Assembly: GCF_039543505.1 (NCBI RefSeq)
Contig: NZ_BAABJW010000003.1
Coordinates: forward strand, 310,001 to 374,000
DNA: 64,000 nt
Direction: 5' to 3'
DNA from: Litoribaculum gwangyangense
Lineage (GTDB): Bacteria > Bacteroidota > Bacteroidia > Flavobacteriales > Flavobacteriaceae
The stretch's first letter is position 1; every line of letters begins with the position of its first letter. The translations under genes and the position numbers were made by a program. A model generated the notes under the pieces. It had not been told where the DNA came from. It worked only from the letters and a program-made list of their open reading frames with translations, and made no database searches. Shown one piece after another: positions 17,231 through 26,638 of this stretch.

Positions 17231-17671
17231 ATGTCCAATAAAGTTGAAGACTTTTTAACCACAACTGAAGAGGAAGAGATTATAGAAGCTATTAGAATAG
17301 CCGAATTAAATACTTCTGGAGAAATACGTGTTCATATCGAAAAAACTTCTAATGGCGATGCCACAAATCGTGCCTTGGATGTTTTCCATTTATTAAAAAT
17401 GGATAACACCAAACTTCAAAATGGCGTGTTAATTTATGTAGCTGTTGAGGATAAAACTTTTGTTATTTATGGTGATGAAGGCATCAATAAAGTAGTGACG
17501 AAGGATTTTTGGGACAGCACTAAAAACACGATGCAATCGCATTTTAAAGCTGGTAATTTCAAGAAAGGATTAGTTGAAGGTATTTTAAAATCTGGTGAAC
17601 AACTTAAAAAATATTTCCCTTACACCGATATGGATACCAATGAACTTACCAATGAAATTTCTAAAGGATAA
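17231..17671 (+). CDS. TPM-domain protein, cytosolic form
   Basis: This 146-aa protein has a TPM domain (TPM_phosphatase family): LTTTEEEEIIEAIRIAELNTSGEIRVHIE and VLIYVAVEDKTFVIYGDEGINKVV. No signal peptide or membrane helix is visible. It overlaps the next TPM gene by one base (TAATG). LemA-TPM-TPM gene triplets are common, and a joint envelope function is inferred from that linkage. Confidence 0.85.
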   Translation: MSNKVEDFLTTTEEEEIIEAIRIAELNTSGEIRVHIEKTSNGDATNRALDVFHLLKMDNTKLQNGVLIYVAVEDKTFVIYGDEGINKVVTKDFWDSTKNTMQSHFKAGNFKKGLVEGILKSGEQLKKYFPYTDMDTNELTNEISKG

Positions 17672-18492
17672 TGTTTAAAATTAAGCATATTGTTATATTA
17701 TTTTTATTAATCTTTGGGATTAATCATACGATTTTAGCACAATTTGAAATTCCAGATAAACCTAAATTTCAAACTAGTTTGTATGACTATATTGACTTAC
17801 TTTCTGCCTCACAAAAAAAAGATTTAGAGAACAAATTAATTAAATATGCCGATTCAACCTCAACACAGATAGTTGTTGCTATTATTAACTCAACAGAAGG
17901 AGATTATATTAACTTTTTAGGTGCTCAATGGCTAAAAGCATGGGGTATTGGACAAGCAGAAGAAGACAATGGCATTCTAATTCTTTTAGCAAAAGACGAC
18001 AGAAAAATAGGCATTAATACTGGATATGGTGTGGAGCATTTACTAACCGATGCCATGTCTAAACGTATTATTGAGCGTGACATTATACCCTATTTTAAAC
18101 AAAATGATTACTATGGCGGATTGAACAGAGGAGCTGATGCCATCTTTGAAATTTTGAATGGCGAATATCAAGGTGTTCGTAAATCCAGTAATAATGATTT
18201 CCCTATTGGGGTGATATTTATTCTCTTTTTCATATTTATCATCATCATTATTTCAATATCAAAAAATAGCCGTGGTGGTGGAAACAGAGGCCATAGAAGC
18301 ACAGGATCAGATATATTAGAAGCCATCATTTTAAGTAATATGGGGCGAGGTAGTTATCGCAGGGGTTCATCCGGATGGGGTGGAAGTTCCAGTGGAGGTG
18401 GATGGTCTTCTGGCGGTGGTTTTGGTGGTGGTTTTGGTGGTGGTTTCGGTGGCGGTTCTGGCGGTGGTGGTGGCGCCTCTGGTGGATGGTAG
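17671..18492 (+). CDS. TPM-domain protein (YgcG-like), membrane form with Gly-rich tail
   Basis: This 273-aa protein has a signal peptide (to about residue 24), a TPM domain over about residues 35-165 (YIDLLSASQKKDLENKL, IGINTGYGVEHLLTDA), a transmembrane helix (about 179-198), and a C-terminal tail made almost entirely of Gly, Ser and Trp. The tail is encoded by a repetitive stretch at about 18380-18490. TPM proteins of this layout are anchored with the domain outside the cytoplasm. It is the last member of the LemA cluster. Confidence 0.87.
   Translation: MFKIKHIVILFLLIFGINHTILAQFEIPDKPKFQTSLYDYIDLLSASQKKDLENKLIKYADSTSTQIVVAIINSTEGDYINFLGAQWLKAWGIGQAEEDNGILILLAKDDRKIGINTGYGVEHLLTDAMSKRIIERDIIPYFKQNDYYGGLNRGADAIFEILNGEYQGVRKSSNNDFPIGVIFILFFIFIIIIISISKNSRGGGNRGHRSTGSDILEAIILSNMGRGSYRRGSSGWGGSSSGGGWSSGGGFGGGFGGGFGGGSGGGGGASGGW
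18380..18490 (+). repeat. GGTGGT-type simple repeat coding for the Gly-rich tail
   Basis: Tandem glycine codons in units such as GGTGGTGGTTTT recur through the 3' end of the TPM gene. This composition differs sharply from the AT-rich surroundings and is prone to slippage, so the tail length may vary between strains. Confidence 0.7.
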
Positions 18493-18542
18493 ATTTATGA
18501 AAGTTTTTTTCATTATCTTCCAATGTTTAAAAACCCCAACCA

Positions 18543-19691
18543 ATGATGAAGCTTCATTTTCTATTCTACATATGCTTTTTATCAATTATTCAGTTAAAAG
18601 CACAATCCGTTGTTGCTTCCGATAAATTTAATTTACCAGCAATAATAAAAGAAACTTCAGGTCTTATAAATTATGGGAATAAACTCATTACTCATAATGA
18701 TAGTGGTAATGCCCCTGAATTATATGAAATAAACACCTTGAATGGTTCTATAAACAGGACGGTAACTATTACCAATGCAACAAATGTAGATTGGGAAGAT
18801 ATTGGTCAAGACGACACTTATATTTATATTGGAGACATCGGAAATAATAATGGAAACCGATTAGATTTAAAATTTTATAGAATTTTAAAAACTGATTTTG
18901 ATTCCAGCACCAATGTTACAGCCGATATTATTAATTATTCGTACGCCAATCAAACAGATTTTACTTCCAACCCTAACAATAATGATTGGGATGCGGAAGG
19001 ATTTGTGATTTACGGCAATCACATTTTGATTTTTTCTAAAAACTGGGTAAACAATGAAGTTGATGTTTATGCCTTACCAAATAGCATTGGTACTCAAAGC
19101 GCTATTAAAGTAAGTAATTACAATGCACAAGGCTTGATTACTGGAGCCGATATAGTTGGTTCCAATAAAATATATCTTTGTGGGTACTCTCAAGATAATG
19201 GCACACCTTTTTTAATTGAAATTTACAATTTAAATGTAAGTACACCTTCAAACCTTGATGTGTTTGCAAATAGTGATGCTGTTAAATTAAATAACTTTTT
19301 ACCTTTCGGAAACCAAGTAGAAGGCATCTGTTTTATTGAAACAGATGGTGCAACAGATACGCTTTATATCTCTAATGAAGAACTCTCAATAACTACACCT
19401 ATTTTGTTCACGTTTCCTTCAAAGCTCAGAGCATTAACTGTGGATAATTCTACCTTAAGCACCTCAGGTTTTGAAGGTGACGACAATCTTAAACTATATC
19501 CCAACCCCTTTCAAAATATCATTAAACTAAATAATAAAGCTGATAAAATAAAAATCTTCGATAGTTTAGGTAATTGTGTTTTAGAAAAAGATTTTACAAA
19601 CACCGTAAATACTTCTCAATTAGCTTCAGGATTCTACGTGATCTCTATAAAATACAAGAACAGCATCATCAAAAAGAAAATACTTAAATAG
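18543..19691 (+). CDS. T9SS-secreted propeller-like protein
   Basis: This 382-aa protein has a signal peptide (about residues 1-20, ending LKAQ). The body (about 25-300) is beta-propeller-like, with DWEDIGQDDTYIYIGDIGNN and repeated strands. The C-terminus is a type A sorting domain (LKLYPNPFQNIIKLNN through SGFYVISIKYKNSIIKKKILK). The sorting domain implies export through the type IX system. No substrate-binding or catalytic motif is recognised. It converges with der, with 2 bases between the stop codons. Confidence 0.8.
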   Translation: MMKLHFLFYICFLSIIQLKAQSVVASDKFNLPAIIKETSGLINYGNKLITHNDSGNAPELYEINTLNGSINRTVTITNATNVDWEDIGQDDTYIYIGDIGNNNGNRLDLKFYRILKTDFDSSTNVTADIINYSYANQTDFTSNPNNNDWDAEGFVIYGNHILIFSKNWVNNEVDVYALPNSIGTQSAIKVSNYNAQGLITGADIVGSNKIYLCGYSQDNGTPFLIEIYNLNVSTPSNLDVFANSDAVKLNNFLPFGNQVEGICFIETDGATDTLYISNEELSITTPILFTFPSKLRALTVDNSTLSTSGFEGDDNLKLYPNPFQNIIKLNNKADKIKIFDSLGNCVLEKDFTNTVNTSQLASGFYVISIKYKNSIIKKKILK

Positions 19692-19693
19692 AA

Positions 19694-20998
19694 CTATTTT
19701 TTACGCATATAAACACTTACTGGAACCCCTGTAAAATCGAAATGCTCACGAAGTTTATTTTCTAAAAACCGCTTGTAGGGGTCTTTTACATATTGCGGTA
19801 AATTGCAAAAAAAAGCAAACTGTGGCTGCGGCGTTGGCAACTGCATTATGTATTTAATCTTAACGTATTTTGCTTTGTAAGCAGGTGGAGGATAGTTTTC
19901 AATAATTGGCAACAAAACTTCGTTAAGCTTGCTCGTTTTTATCTTTTTTGTGCGGTTTTGGTAAACCTCAACAGCCGTTTCTATAGCTTTAAAAATACGT
20001 TGCTTAGTTAGCGCCGAAATAAAAATAATAGGCACATCGGTAAAAGGCTCCATTTGTTGGCGAATCGCTTTCTCATATTCCTTAACCGATTTATGATCTT
20101 TTTCTACTAAATCCCACTTATTCACTAAAATAACTATGCCCTTACGGTTTCGCTCTGCTAACCAAAATATATTTTGAACTTGTCCATCAAAACCTCTGGA
20201 AGCATCTAAAACGATTAGGCAAACATCACTATGTTCAATAGCACGAACACTTCGCATGACGGAGTAGAATTCTAGATCTTCCTTTACTTTAGCTTTTCTT
20301 CTAATGCCTGCGGTATCCACTAAATTAAACTCAAACCCAAAACGGTTGTATTTGGTGTCAATAGCATCGCGTGTTGTTCCCGCAATATCGGTAACAATGT
20401 ATCTATCTTCCCCTATCAAGGCATTGATAAATGATGATTTTCCTGCATTTGGACGACCTACTACTGCAAACCGTGGTAAGGTTTCTTCAACAATTTTTTC
20501 CTTTTCTGGCAATGCTTCAACTAAAGCATCAAGCAACTCACCAGTGCCACTTCCATTTATACTGGCAATGGTATAATACTCACCCAAACCTAAAGAATAA
20601 AACTCCACGGCATCCTCTGCACGTTTGGCATTATCCACTTTATTTACTACTAAAAAAACAGGTTTATTAATTTTTCTTAGCAATTTAGCAACATCTTCGT
20701 CCATGCCTGTTACCCCACTTTCCACATCTACCATAAAAATAATGGCATCAGCCTCATCTATGGCCAACTCTACTTGTTTATCAATCTCAGCTTCAAAAAT
20801 ATCATCACTTCCTAATACGTAACCACCCGTATCAATTAAAGAAAACTCCTTTCCATTCCAGTCGCTTTTTCCGTAATGACGATCTCTGGTAACACCACTT
20901 ACCGCATCAACAATGGCTTCTCGTCGTTGAATTAAACGATTAAAAAATGTTGATTTTCCTACATTTGGTCTTCCTACAATAGCTACTATATTACTCAT
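19694..20998 (-). CDS. der: Ribosome biogenesis GTPase Der (EngA)
   Basis: This 434-aa protein has two tandem GTPase domains: G1 motifs GRPNVGKSTF (near residue 8) and GRPNAGKSSF (near residue 181), G3 DTGG and DTAG, and G4 NKVD and NKWD. A C-terminal KH-like domain ends in FDFTGVPVSVYMRKK. It acts in maturation of the 50S subunit. Length and domain order are standard. Confidence 0.97.
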   Translation of the reverse strand: MSNIVAIVGRPNVGKSTFFNRLIQRREAIVDAVSGVTRDRHYGKSDWNGKEFSLIDTGGYVLGSDDIFEAEIDKQVELAIDEADAIIFMVDVESGVTGMDEDVAKLLRKINKPVFLVVNKVDNAKRAEDAVEFYSLGLGEYYTIASINGSGTGELLDALVEALPEKEKIVEETLPRFAVVGRPNAGKSSFINALIGEDRYIVTDIAGTTRDAIDTKYNRFGFEFNLVDTAGIRRKAKVKEDLEFYSVMRSVRAIEHSDVCLIVLDASRGFDGQVQNIFWLAERNRKGIVILVNKWDLVEKDHKSVKEYEKAIRQQMEPFTDVPIIFISALTKQRIFKAIETAVEVYQNRTKKIKTSKLNEVLLPIIENYPPPAYKAKYVKIKYIMQLPTPQPQFAFFCNLPQYVKDPYKRFLENKLREHFDFTGVPVSVYMRKK

Positions 20999-21059
20999 AA
21001 TCTTGCCTTCTAAAACAGCCTTTAGCTGATAAAATATATTTCTGTTTAGAAGTATTTTG

Positions 21060-21087
21060 CAAAAATAGGAAATCTACGCGACGCAAA
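21060..21087 (-). promoter_or_regulatory. Candidate promoter of der
   Basis: On the minus strand TATTTTTG (21060-21067) matches the Bacteroidetes -7 box TAnnTTTG. A TTTG (21084-21087) lies 16 bases further upstream as a possible -33 element, slightly closer than usual. Confidence 0.45.
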
Positions 21088-21165
21088 GTTGTTTTTTGAT
21101 AAAGATTAAAACTATTTATACTTTAAGGAAAAATTAGTATTTTACTTGACTAAACTAAATATTTG

Positions 21166-21675
21166 ATGCCACTCAGTAATGACATTGTTTTAAGACCACG
21201 GTTTAAAATTGAAATACCTAGATACAACGAAGCCGTTTTGAGTGATTTTCAAAATGCAAAGGCAACCCAATCTGATTTTATTGTTATCCGAGTTGAAGAA
21301 CATGTTTTTATTAAATTCCCAAAGCATAAACAAAAGTTTTGGTCGCCACAGTTGCACCTTGAAATTAATTCTGTTGATGAAAATTCATGTGTTATTAGAG
21401 GCTTATTTGGTCCTAATCCAACTGTTTGGACGCTCTTTATGTTTCTTCATTTTTTAGTTGCTGGTTTATTTATAGCTTTCGGAATATGGACATACACCAA
21501 CTGGTCATTGGAACAAAATTTTACACTACAAGCTAGCGTAACCATTTTAATGGTACTGCTTTGGGTTACCCTATACTTTATTGGGAGTTTTGGTAAAGCT
21601 TCAAGTATCAATGAAATGAGGGCTTTAAATAATTTTATGCACGATATTTTAGGACATAAAAAAAGCCCTAATTGA
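21166..21675 (+). CDS. Predicted membrane protein of unknown function
   Basis: This 169-aa protein has two hydrophobic segments (about residues 88-108 and 119-141) after a soluble N-terminal region of roughly 85 residues. I chose ATG 21166 over the TTG directly before it. The N-terminal half (RPRFKIEIPRYNEAVLSDF, then VFIKFPKHKQKFWSPQLHLE) recurs in many flavobacterial hypothetical proteins, but I know no function. It converges with era. Confidence 0.7.
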   Translation: MPLSNDIVLRPRFKIEIPRYNEAVLSDFQNAKATQSDFIVIRVEEHVFIKFPKHKQKFWSPQLHLEINSVDENSCVIRGLFGPNPTVWTLFMFLHFLVAGLFIAFGIWTYTNWSLEQNFTLQASVTILMVLLWVTLYFIGSFGKASSINEMRALNNFMHDILGHKKSPN

Positions 21676-21726
21676 AGAAGAAAACCAATTAAAGCTTTTT
21701 AAAAACTAACTAACTAACTCAAAACT

Positions 21727-21747
21727 AAACCAAACAAGTTTTGGTTT
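21727..21747. terminator. Weak bidirectional terminator candidate
   Basis: AAACCAAA (21727-21734) and TTTGGTTT (21740-21747) pair around a 5-base loop between two convergent genes. The T tails are poor. A CTAACTAACTAACT tract lies just upstream (about 21703-21718). Confidence 0.35.
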
Positions 21748-21806
21748 GTGCAAATATTGAATTATTATATTAAGTAATTGTTACCTAATCAAGAAGTTAA
21801 CATTAT

Positions 21807-22688
21807 TTAATTATTATACCCAAAACGTTTTAATTGGTTTTGGTTACTGCGCCAGTTTTTATTGACTTTTACATACAATTCTAAATGAATTTGTTTTCCA
21901 AAAAATTGTTCCAAATCTTTTCTGGCTTCAACACCAACACGTTTTAAGGCAGTACCTTTGTGTCCAATAATGATACCTTTTTGTGTTTCGCGTTCAACCA
22001 TAATAACTGATCGCACTCTAATAATATTATCCTCTTCAAAAAATTCTTCGGTATCGACTTCAACGGCATAGGGAATTTCTTTTTTGTAGTAAAGGAGAAT
22101 TTTCTCCCGAATGGTTTCGTTTATAAAAAATCGTTCTGGCTTATCAGTCAATTGGTCTTTTGGGTAAAAGGGTGGTGATTCTGGAAGCAATTCAATAATT
22201 CTATCGAATACTTCTTTTACCTGAAACCCTTCTAAAGCCGATATGGGAATTATTTCTGCATTCGGTACTTTTTTTGCCCATAGTTGCACTTGTGTTTCCA
22301 ATTGTTCTTGGTCTGATTTGTCAATTTTATTCAACAATAGTAAAACTGGAATTTTTGAATTCGTTATCTTATTAAAGAAAGTTTCATCTTTTAACTCTTG
22401 CTCACCAATTTCAACCATATAAAGCAATACATCTGCATCTTCAAAAGCTGATTTCACAAATCCCATCATAGACTCTTGTAGTTCGTAAGCGGGTTTTATA
22501 ATACCTGGTGTATCGCTAAAAACCACTTGAAAGTCTTCACCATTAACAATTCCCAGAATCCTGTGTCTAGTAGTTTGAGCCTTAGAAGTAATAATGGACA
22601 ACTTCTCTCCAACAAAAGCGTTCATTAAAGTTGATTTACCTACATTAGGATTCCCAATAATATTTACAAAACCTGCTTTATGGCTCAT
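21807..22688 (-). CDS. era: GTPase Era
   Basis: This 293-aa protein has an N-terminal GTPase domain with G1 GNPNVGKSTLM, G3 DTPG and G4 NKID. The C-terminal KH domain shows GHKGTALKRVGVEARKDLEQFFG, which binds the 3' end of 16S rRNA during 30S assembly. Length is standard. It lies downstream of the FKBP gene but is separated from it by a strong terminator and has its own promoter-like sequence. Confidence 0.97.
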   Translation of the reverse strand: MSHKAGFVNIIGNPNVGKSTLMNAFVGEKLSIITSKAQTTRHRILGIVNGEDFQVVFSDTPGIIKPAYELQESMMGFVKSAFEDADVLLYMVEIGEQELKDETFFNKITNSKIPVLLLLNKIDKSDQEQLETQVQLWAKKVPNAEIIPISALEGFQVKEVFDRIIELLPESPPFYPKDQLTDKPERFFINETIREKILLYYKKEIPYAVEVDTEEFFEEDNIIRVRSVIMVERETQKGIIIGHKGTALKRVGVEARKDLEQFFGKQIHLELYVKVNKNWRSNQNQLKRFGYNN

Positions 22689-22708
22689 TTATTACTTTTT
22701 ATATGGTA

Positions 22709-22716
22709 CAAAGTTA
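22709..22716 (-). promoter_or_regulatory. Candidate -7 box for era
   Basis: The minus strand reads TAACTTTG, an exact match to TAnnTTTG, about 21 bases upstream of the start codon. No convincing -33 element was seen. Confidence 0.45.
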
Positions 22717-22759
22717 CAATCTTGATTTGTTTATTCCATTGAAAAACTCCACAAACAAA

Positions 22760-22786
22760 AAAACAGGAAATTTAATTTCCTGTTTT
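22760..22786 (-). terminator. Strong terminator of the FKBP gene
   Basis: Perfect 12-base arms AAAACAGGAAAT / ATTTCCTGTTTT enclose a 3-base loop. In minus-strand RNA the stem is followed by a U-rich tail. It lies 28 bases beyond the stop codon of the isomerase gene. Confidence 0.9.
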
Positions 22787-22813
22787 CTTATATTTTATGA
22801 TAATTGATTTTTA

Positions 22814-23518
22814 CTACTCAACTATTTCTAACAATTCTACATCAAAAATTAAAGTAGAATTTGGTTGTATAACTCCTCCTGGTCTTGGATTGGCTCCATA
22901 AGCCAAATCGCTTGGAATGAAGAATTTATACTTTGAACCTACAGCCATTAATTGCAAACCTTCAGTCCAACCCTTTATAACTTGAGTAACACCAAATTCA
23001 GCTGGCTCTCCTCTATCTACCGAACTATCGAATACAGTGCCATCAATTAAAGTACCGTGATAATGAACTTTTACCCTTGACTCCGTGGTTGGCTTAACAC
23101 CTGTACCTTCTTTTAAAACACTATATTGTAAACCACTTTCAGTAGTTACTACGCCTTCTTTAGCTTTGTTTTCTTCTAAAAACTTTTCTCCATCCTGTTT
23201 GTTTTTTAAAGCCTCCTCTTGTCTTTTAGCCATTTCATTTTGCTGCTTCTTTTGGAAATAAGCCCTAACAATTGCTTGTGCTTTAGTTTCATCAATCATG
23301 ATGTCTGTCGAATCCAAAGCATTTTTATAACCTTGTATAAATAAATCGTTATCAAATTCCTCAAAACTAGCTTTCACGTTTTTGGCTACATCCATTCCAA
23401 TAGCATAACTAACTGAGTCTAGCTCTGTTTTTAATGGTTTATTAGAAACTCCAGTATTATTACAAGACACCATTAATAATACCACGGATACTAAGCTTAA
23501 TAATTTTATTATTTTCAT
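22814..23518 (-). CDS. FKBP-type peptidyl-prolyl isomerase lipoprotein
   Basis: This 234-aa protein has a lipoprotein signal (LMVSCNN, Cys19), an N-terminal helical dimerisation region (about residues 30-120), and a C-terminal FKBP domain with VHYHGTLIDGTVFDSS, VIKGWTEGLQLM and FIPSDLAYG. It should catalyse prolyl cis-trans isomerisation or act as a folding chaperone in the periplasm. The architecture matches FkpA/Mip-type proteins. It has its own promoter-like box and terminator. Confidence 0.93.
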   Translation of the reverse strand: MKIIKLLSLVSVVLLMVSCNNTGVSNKPLKTELDSVSYAIGMDVAKNVKASFEEFDNDLFIQGYKNALDSTDIMIDETKAQAIVRAYFQKKQQNEMAKRQEEALKNKQDGEKFLEENKAKEGVVTTESGLQYSVLKEGTGVKPTTESRVKVHYHGTLIDGTVFDSSVDRGEPAEFGVTQVIKGWTEGLQLMAVGSKYKFFIPSDLAYGANPRPGGVIQPNSTLIFDVELLEIVE

Positions 23519-23549
23519 TGTATTTTTTATTAATTAATTTTTGTGATGG

Positions 23550-23557
23550 CAAAAGTA
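23550..23557 (-). promoter_or_regulatory. Candidate -7 box for the FKBP gene
   Basis: The minus strand reads TACTTTTG followed by C, matching TAnnTTTGc, about 32 bases upstream of the start. No clear -33 box was seen. Confidence 0.45.
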
Positions 23558-23807
23558 ACAAATTTATATACAGTATGAAATAAAAAGTCCTTTATATGCT
23601 TGATGTAAATTTTCCTTGCTTTGTTTTTTTTGCAAAAAGAACTTAAACACCGTTTTGTCCATTTATTATCATACATCTATAATTCTAATTCCAGACCTTT
23701 TATTAATTCTAATTGTATGGATTTGGATTCATAGATTCTGCTAAATTTAGATTTTAAATTAAACTTATTGGGTAAATTACAGTCTTATAAATATTAAATT
23801 ATTGAAG

Positions 23808-25169
23808 ATGAAAAAATCTGTATTATGGTCTTTACGGTTGGGGTTTAGCTCTGCACAGGCAGAAAAAATTGAATTGTTAGGTATTAATGGATTTTTAAAT
23901 AACGCCTTTAATGTAGAAGTTGACACCACCTTACCTAGCTTTTTGGAGGATGCCCCAAAAAATTTGAAAGATTATAATGAGCTTCGAAAAAAAATCCAAA
24001 GCTATTCAGCAGAGGAGAAAAAAAACTTCAACATAAAACAGCGTAAAGTTGCTATTGAGCTTCAAAAATGGTGGCTCGCTAAAATGATGTCTTCAGAATA
24101 TCCGTTATTAGAAAACATGGTTTGTTTTTGGCATAATCATTTTGTTTCTACACAACAGAAAGTTAAAGTTAATTATTGGATTTACCAGCATCATATGATT
24201 TTAAGGCAACATGCTTTTGGCAATTTCAAAACATTGACCAAACAAATAATCACATCCAACGCCATGATTAATTATTTGGACAACGCTAAAAACCGAAACA
24301 ACAATTTTAATGAAAATCTTAGTAGAGAACTTCTTGAACTTTTTACACTGGGCATTGGTAATTATAGTGAAAATGATATTAAAAACGGCGCCAAAGCACT
24401 GGCTGGGTTAAATTATGGTGATGAACATGGAGTTTACAGACGTTTTATTTCAAATAATGATACCCTTACCTATTTAGGAAGAACGGGCGTATTTAAAGTG
24501 GATGATATTGTAGATATTATTTTTGAACATCCCAAAATCCCCTACTTAATAACCAAAAAACTCTTACAGTGGTTTATTGAAGATGATCCTAAAGATGAAA
24601 AAATAAAGGCTTTAGGAGACTTTTTTAGGGAGGTTGATTTTGAAATTAAACCACTATTGATAAAAATGTTTAATGAAGCTTATCAAGACCATACATCGGG
24701 AACAAAAATTAAAGACCCACTACGCTATATTTTACAACTAATAAATGAGTTAAATATTAACATTGAAAAACCAGAGTATATACTCTTTTTCTTGAGACAG
24801 CAAGGTATGGAGTTGTTTAACCAACCCAATGTAAAGGGTTGGGATGGGGGTAATAGTTGGTTATCATCGCAAACTTTTTTACAACGAAATAATGTAGCCG
24901 ATTTAATATGCATGGGGAAATTAATGAGAGGTAAAAAGATGGAAAGCAATGCAAAACCTAAAATAGGCTTATTCACCCGTGAGATGACCCAAAAAGAAAT
25001 TATAAAATCCCTTACCGATAATTTAATTTTTAAGGTTAGTGATGATATTGAAGAAGACATGGAGGCCATTTTAAAATACGATTTTGATGCTAAAAGTCCA
25101 AACGCAGATACTGCCATGTTAAGGGCATTTAATCACCTTATCAAAACTCCAGAATTTCAAGTAATATAA
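23808..25169 (+). CDS. DUF1800 family protein
   Basis: This 453-aa protein starts at ATG 23808 (a TTG two codons earlier is also in frame). DUF1800 landmarks include LENMVCFWHNHFVSTQQK, a conserved NENLSRELLELFTLGIGNYSE, and PNVKGWDGGNSWLSSQTFLQRNN near the C-terminus. The function is unknown. It is almost always paired with a DUF1501 gene, as here, where the neighbour begins 12 bases downstream. The 289-base gap upstream (23519-23807) is the divergent promoter region with the FKBP gene and holds nothing else recognisable. Confidence 0.9.
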   Translation: MKKSVLWSLRLGFSSAQAEKIELLGINGFLNNAFNVEVDTTLPSFLEDAPKNLKDYNELRKKIQSYSAEEKKNFNIKQRKVAIELQKWWLAKMMSSEYPLLENMVCFWHNHFVSTQQKVKVNYWIYQHHMILRQHAFGNFKTLTKQIITSNAMINYLDNAKNRNNNFNENLSRELLELFTLGIGNYSENDIKNGAKALAGLNYGDEHGVYRRFISNNDTLTYLGRTGVFKVDDIVDIIFEHPKIPYLITKKLLQWFIEDDPKDEKIKALGDFFREVDFEIKPLLIKMFNEAYQDHTSGTKIKDPLRYILQLINELNINIEKPEYILFFLRQQGMELFNQPNVKGWDGGNSWLSSQTFLQRNNVADLICMGKLMRGKKMESNAKPKIGLFTREMTQKEIIKSLTDNLIFKVSDDIEEDMEAILKYDFDAKSPNADTAMLRAFNHLIKTPEFQVI

Positions 25170-25181
25170 AACAGAGTTAGT

Positions 25182-26348
25182 ATGAAAAGACGTCAATTTT
25201 TATCATTGTCAGCAACTTTTACAGGAGGTACATTAATAGTTCCCAATTTTTTATATGCACTTAAAAACCAATCATTTGTCAATAGCGGCTCAGATTGTAT
25301 GATTTTTATCCAATTAAATGGCGGTAATGATGGTTTGAATACTTTTATTCCATACGATGACCCACTATATAAAATATTAAGACCCCACATAGGGATTTCT
25401 AAAGACAAGGTTATAAATAAAAACAAGGGTATGGGTTTTCATCCTGTACTTAAGGGTATTTCTGACATTCAACAAAACGGTGACTTAAGTGTTATTCAAA
25501 ATGTAGGATATCCCGAACCCAATCGTTCACATTTTAGAAGTCAGGAAATTTGGCAAACAGCATCGGCATCAAATCAATATTTAAGTCATGGATGGCTTGG
25601 CAGATATCTTGATTTACAATGTAACGATCACATGCCAACAGCAGGTATAAACTTGGATAATATTGATAATTTATCACTCAAAGGTGAAGAACCTAATTTT
25701 ATAACTGTAAGAAATCTAAAGCAATTTAAAATGCGTGATAATGAGCAAGAGGTGATGAAACTCTCTGGAAATCCGCAATTGGATTTCGCCCGAAAAATAT
25801 CTTACTCTGTAAACGAAGGAGCGGAAGAAATACAAAATGCTCTAAAAAATTCTAAAACTGAAATTAGCTATCCTAAATCTCAACTAGCCTCTAAAATGGA
25901 ATGGATTGCTCGATTGATAAAAGGTCATCTAAATTCAAAGGTATATTACACCTCTTTAAATGGTTTTGACACCCATAATAACCAATTAGGAGTTCATCAA
26001 AACAAACTTAAAGAACTCGATGAGGCTGTATTTGCATTTTATAAGGATTTAAAAGAATCTAAATTATTAGACCAAGCTACCATCGTTATTTTTTCTGAAT
26101 TTGGTAGGCGTGTAAAAGATAATGGAAGTGGTACCGATCATGGTACTGCAGCACCAATGATTGTTATTGGAGGCCAAAATAAAGGTCAAATTATTGGAGA
26201 AAATCCTGATTTAAAAAATCTTGATAATGGTGATTTAATTTATAAAACAGACTTTAGAAGTGTTTACGCCACTTTGCTTCATGATAAAATGAGGTTCAAC
26301 CCAAAAGATATTGGTTTAAAAAATGATTTTATTAAAGGTTTATTTTAA
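25182..26348 (+). CDS. DUF1501 family protein with Tat-like signal
   Basis: This 388-aa protein has an N-terminal MKRRQFLSLS resembling a twin-arginine motif, followed by a hydrophobic stretch. The body has QLNGGNDGLNTFIPYDDPLY, FHPVLKG, NVGYPEPNRSHFRSQEIWQT, GFDTHNNQLGVHQ, and the C-terminal FSEFGRRVKDNGSGTDHGTA. DUF1501 is related to the alkaline phosphatase/sulfatase superfamily, but activity is not established. It is operonic with the DUF1800 gene and probably exported folded. Confidence 0.9.
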   Translation: MKRRQFLSLSATFTGGTLIVPNFLYALKNQSFVNSGSDCMIFIQLNGGNDGLNTFIPYDDPLYKILRPHIGISKDKVINKNKGMGFHPVLKGISDIQQNGDLSVIQNVGYPEPNRSHFRSQEIWQTASASNQYLSHGWLGRYLDLQCNDHMPTAGINLDNIDNLSLKGEEPNFITVRNLKQFKMRDNEQEVMKLSGNPQLDFARKISYSVNEGAEEIQNALKNSKTEISYPKSQLASKMEWIARLIKGHLNSKVYYTSLNGFDTHNNQLGVHQNKLKELDEAVFAFYKDLKESKLLDQATIVIFSEFGRRVKDNGSGTDHGTAAPMIVIGGQNKGQIIGENPDLKNLDNGDLIYKTDFRSVYATLLHDKMRFNPKDIGLKNDFIKGLF

Positions 26349-26386
26349 ATAAAGTGAAAAACTAAAGGTTAAAATATTAAAATAGC

Positions 26387-26404
26387 GATAGTAGCACTAC
26401 TATC
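26387..26404. repeat. Short inverted repeat after the DUF1501 gene
   Basis: GATAGTA and TACTATC form a perfect 7-base stem with a 4-base loop, 38 bases beyond the stop codon. No strong T tract follows, so termination activity is doubtful. Confidence 0.4.
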
Positions 26405-26476
26405 ATTATTTAAATTTTGACTGACTTGTAATTGGTTTGATTGTAGATTTTATATCAATAGTTATAAGTATAATAC

Positions 26477-26509
26477 TATCAAAAATCCTTTGATAATTCT
26501 ATTTTTTTT
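26477..26509 (+). terminator. Terminator candidate for the DUF1800-DUF1501 transcript
   Basis: TATCAAA (26477-26483) pairs with TTTGATA (26489-26495), followed after a short AT stretch by eight T. It lies about 130 bases past the stop codon. The remainder of 26349-26638 shows nothing else. Confidence 0.5.
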
Positions 26510-26638
26510 GAAGATTTACCAAAATACCCAAATATTCTTTACGTTAATTATCTTAGTATTTACCTTATGGGAGCAATTGAACAATAGAATAACCATCAAC
26601 AGAGGTATTTTTTAAAAACATATTATTAGCATAAAAAT

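Noticed and set aside
18326..18625. Minus-strand and alternative-frame proteins over the Gly-rich tail
   Set aside because: They are frame shadows of the GGT repeat, rich in His, Val or Thr, with no recognisable domain.
25182..26348. DUF1501 protein as a fourth sulfatase
   Set aside because: It lacks a C-x-P-x-R signature and pairs with DUF1800; it is only a distant member of the alkaline phosphatase superfamily.
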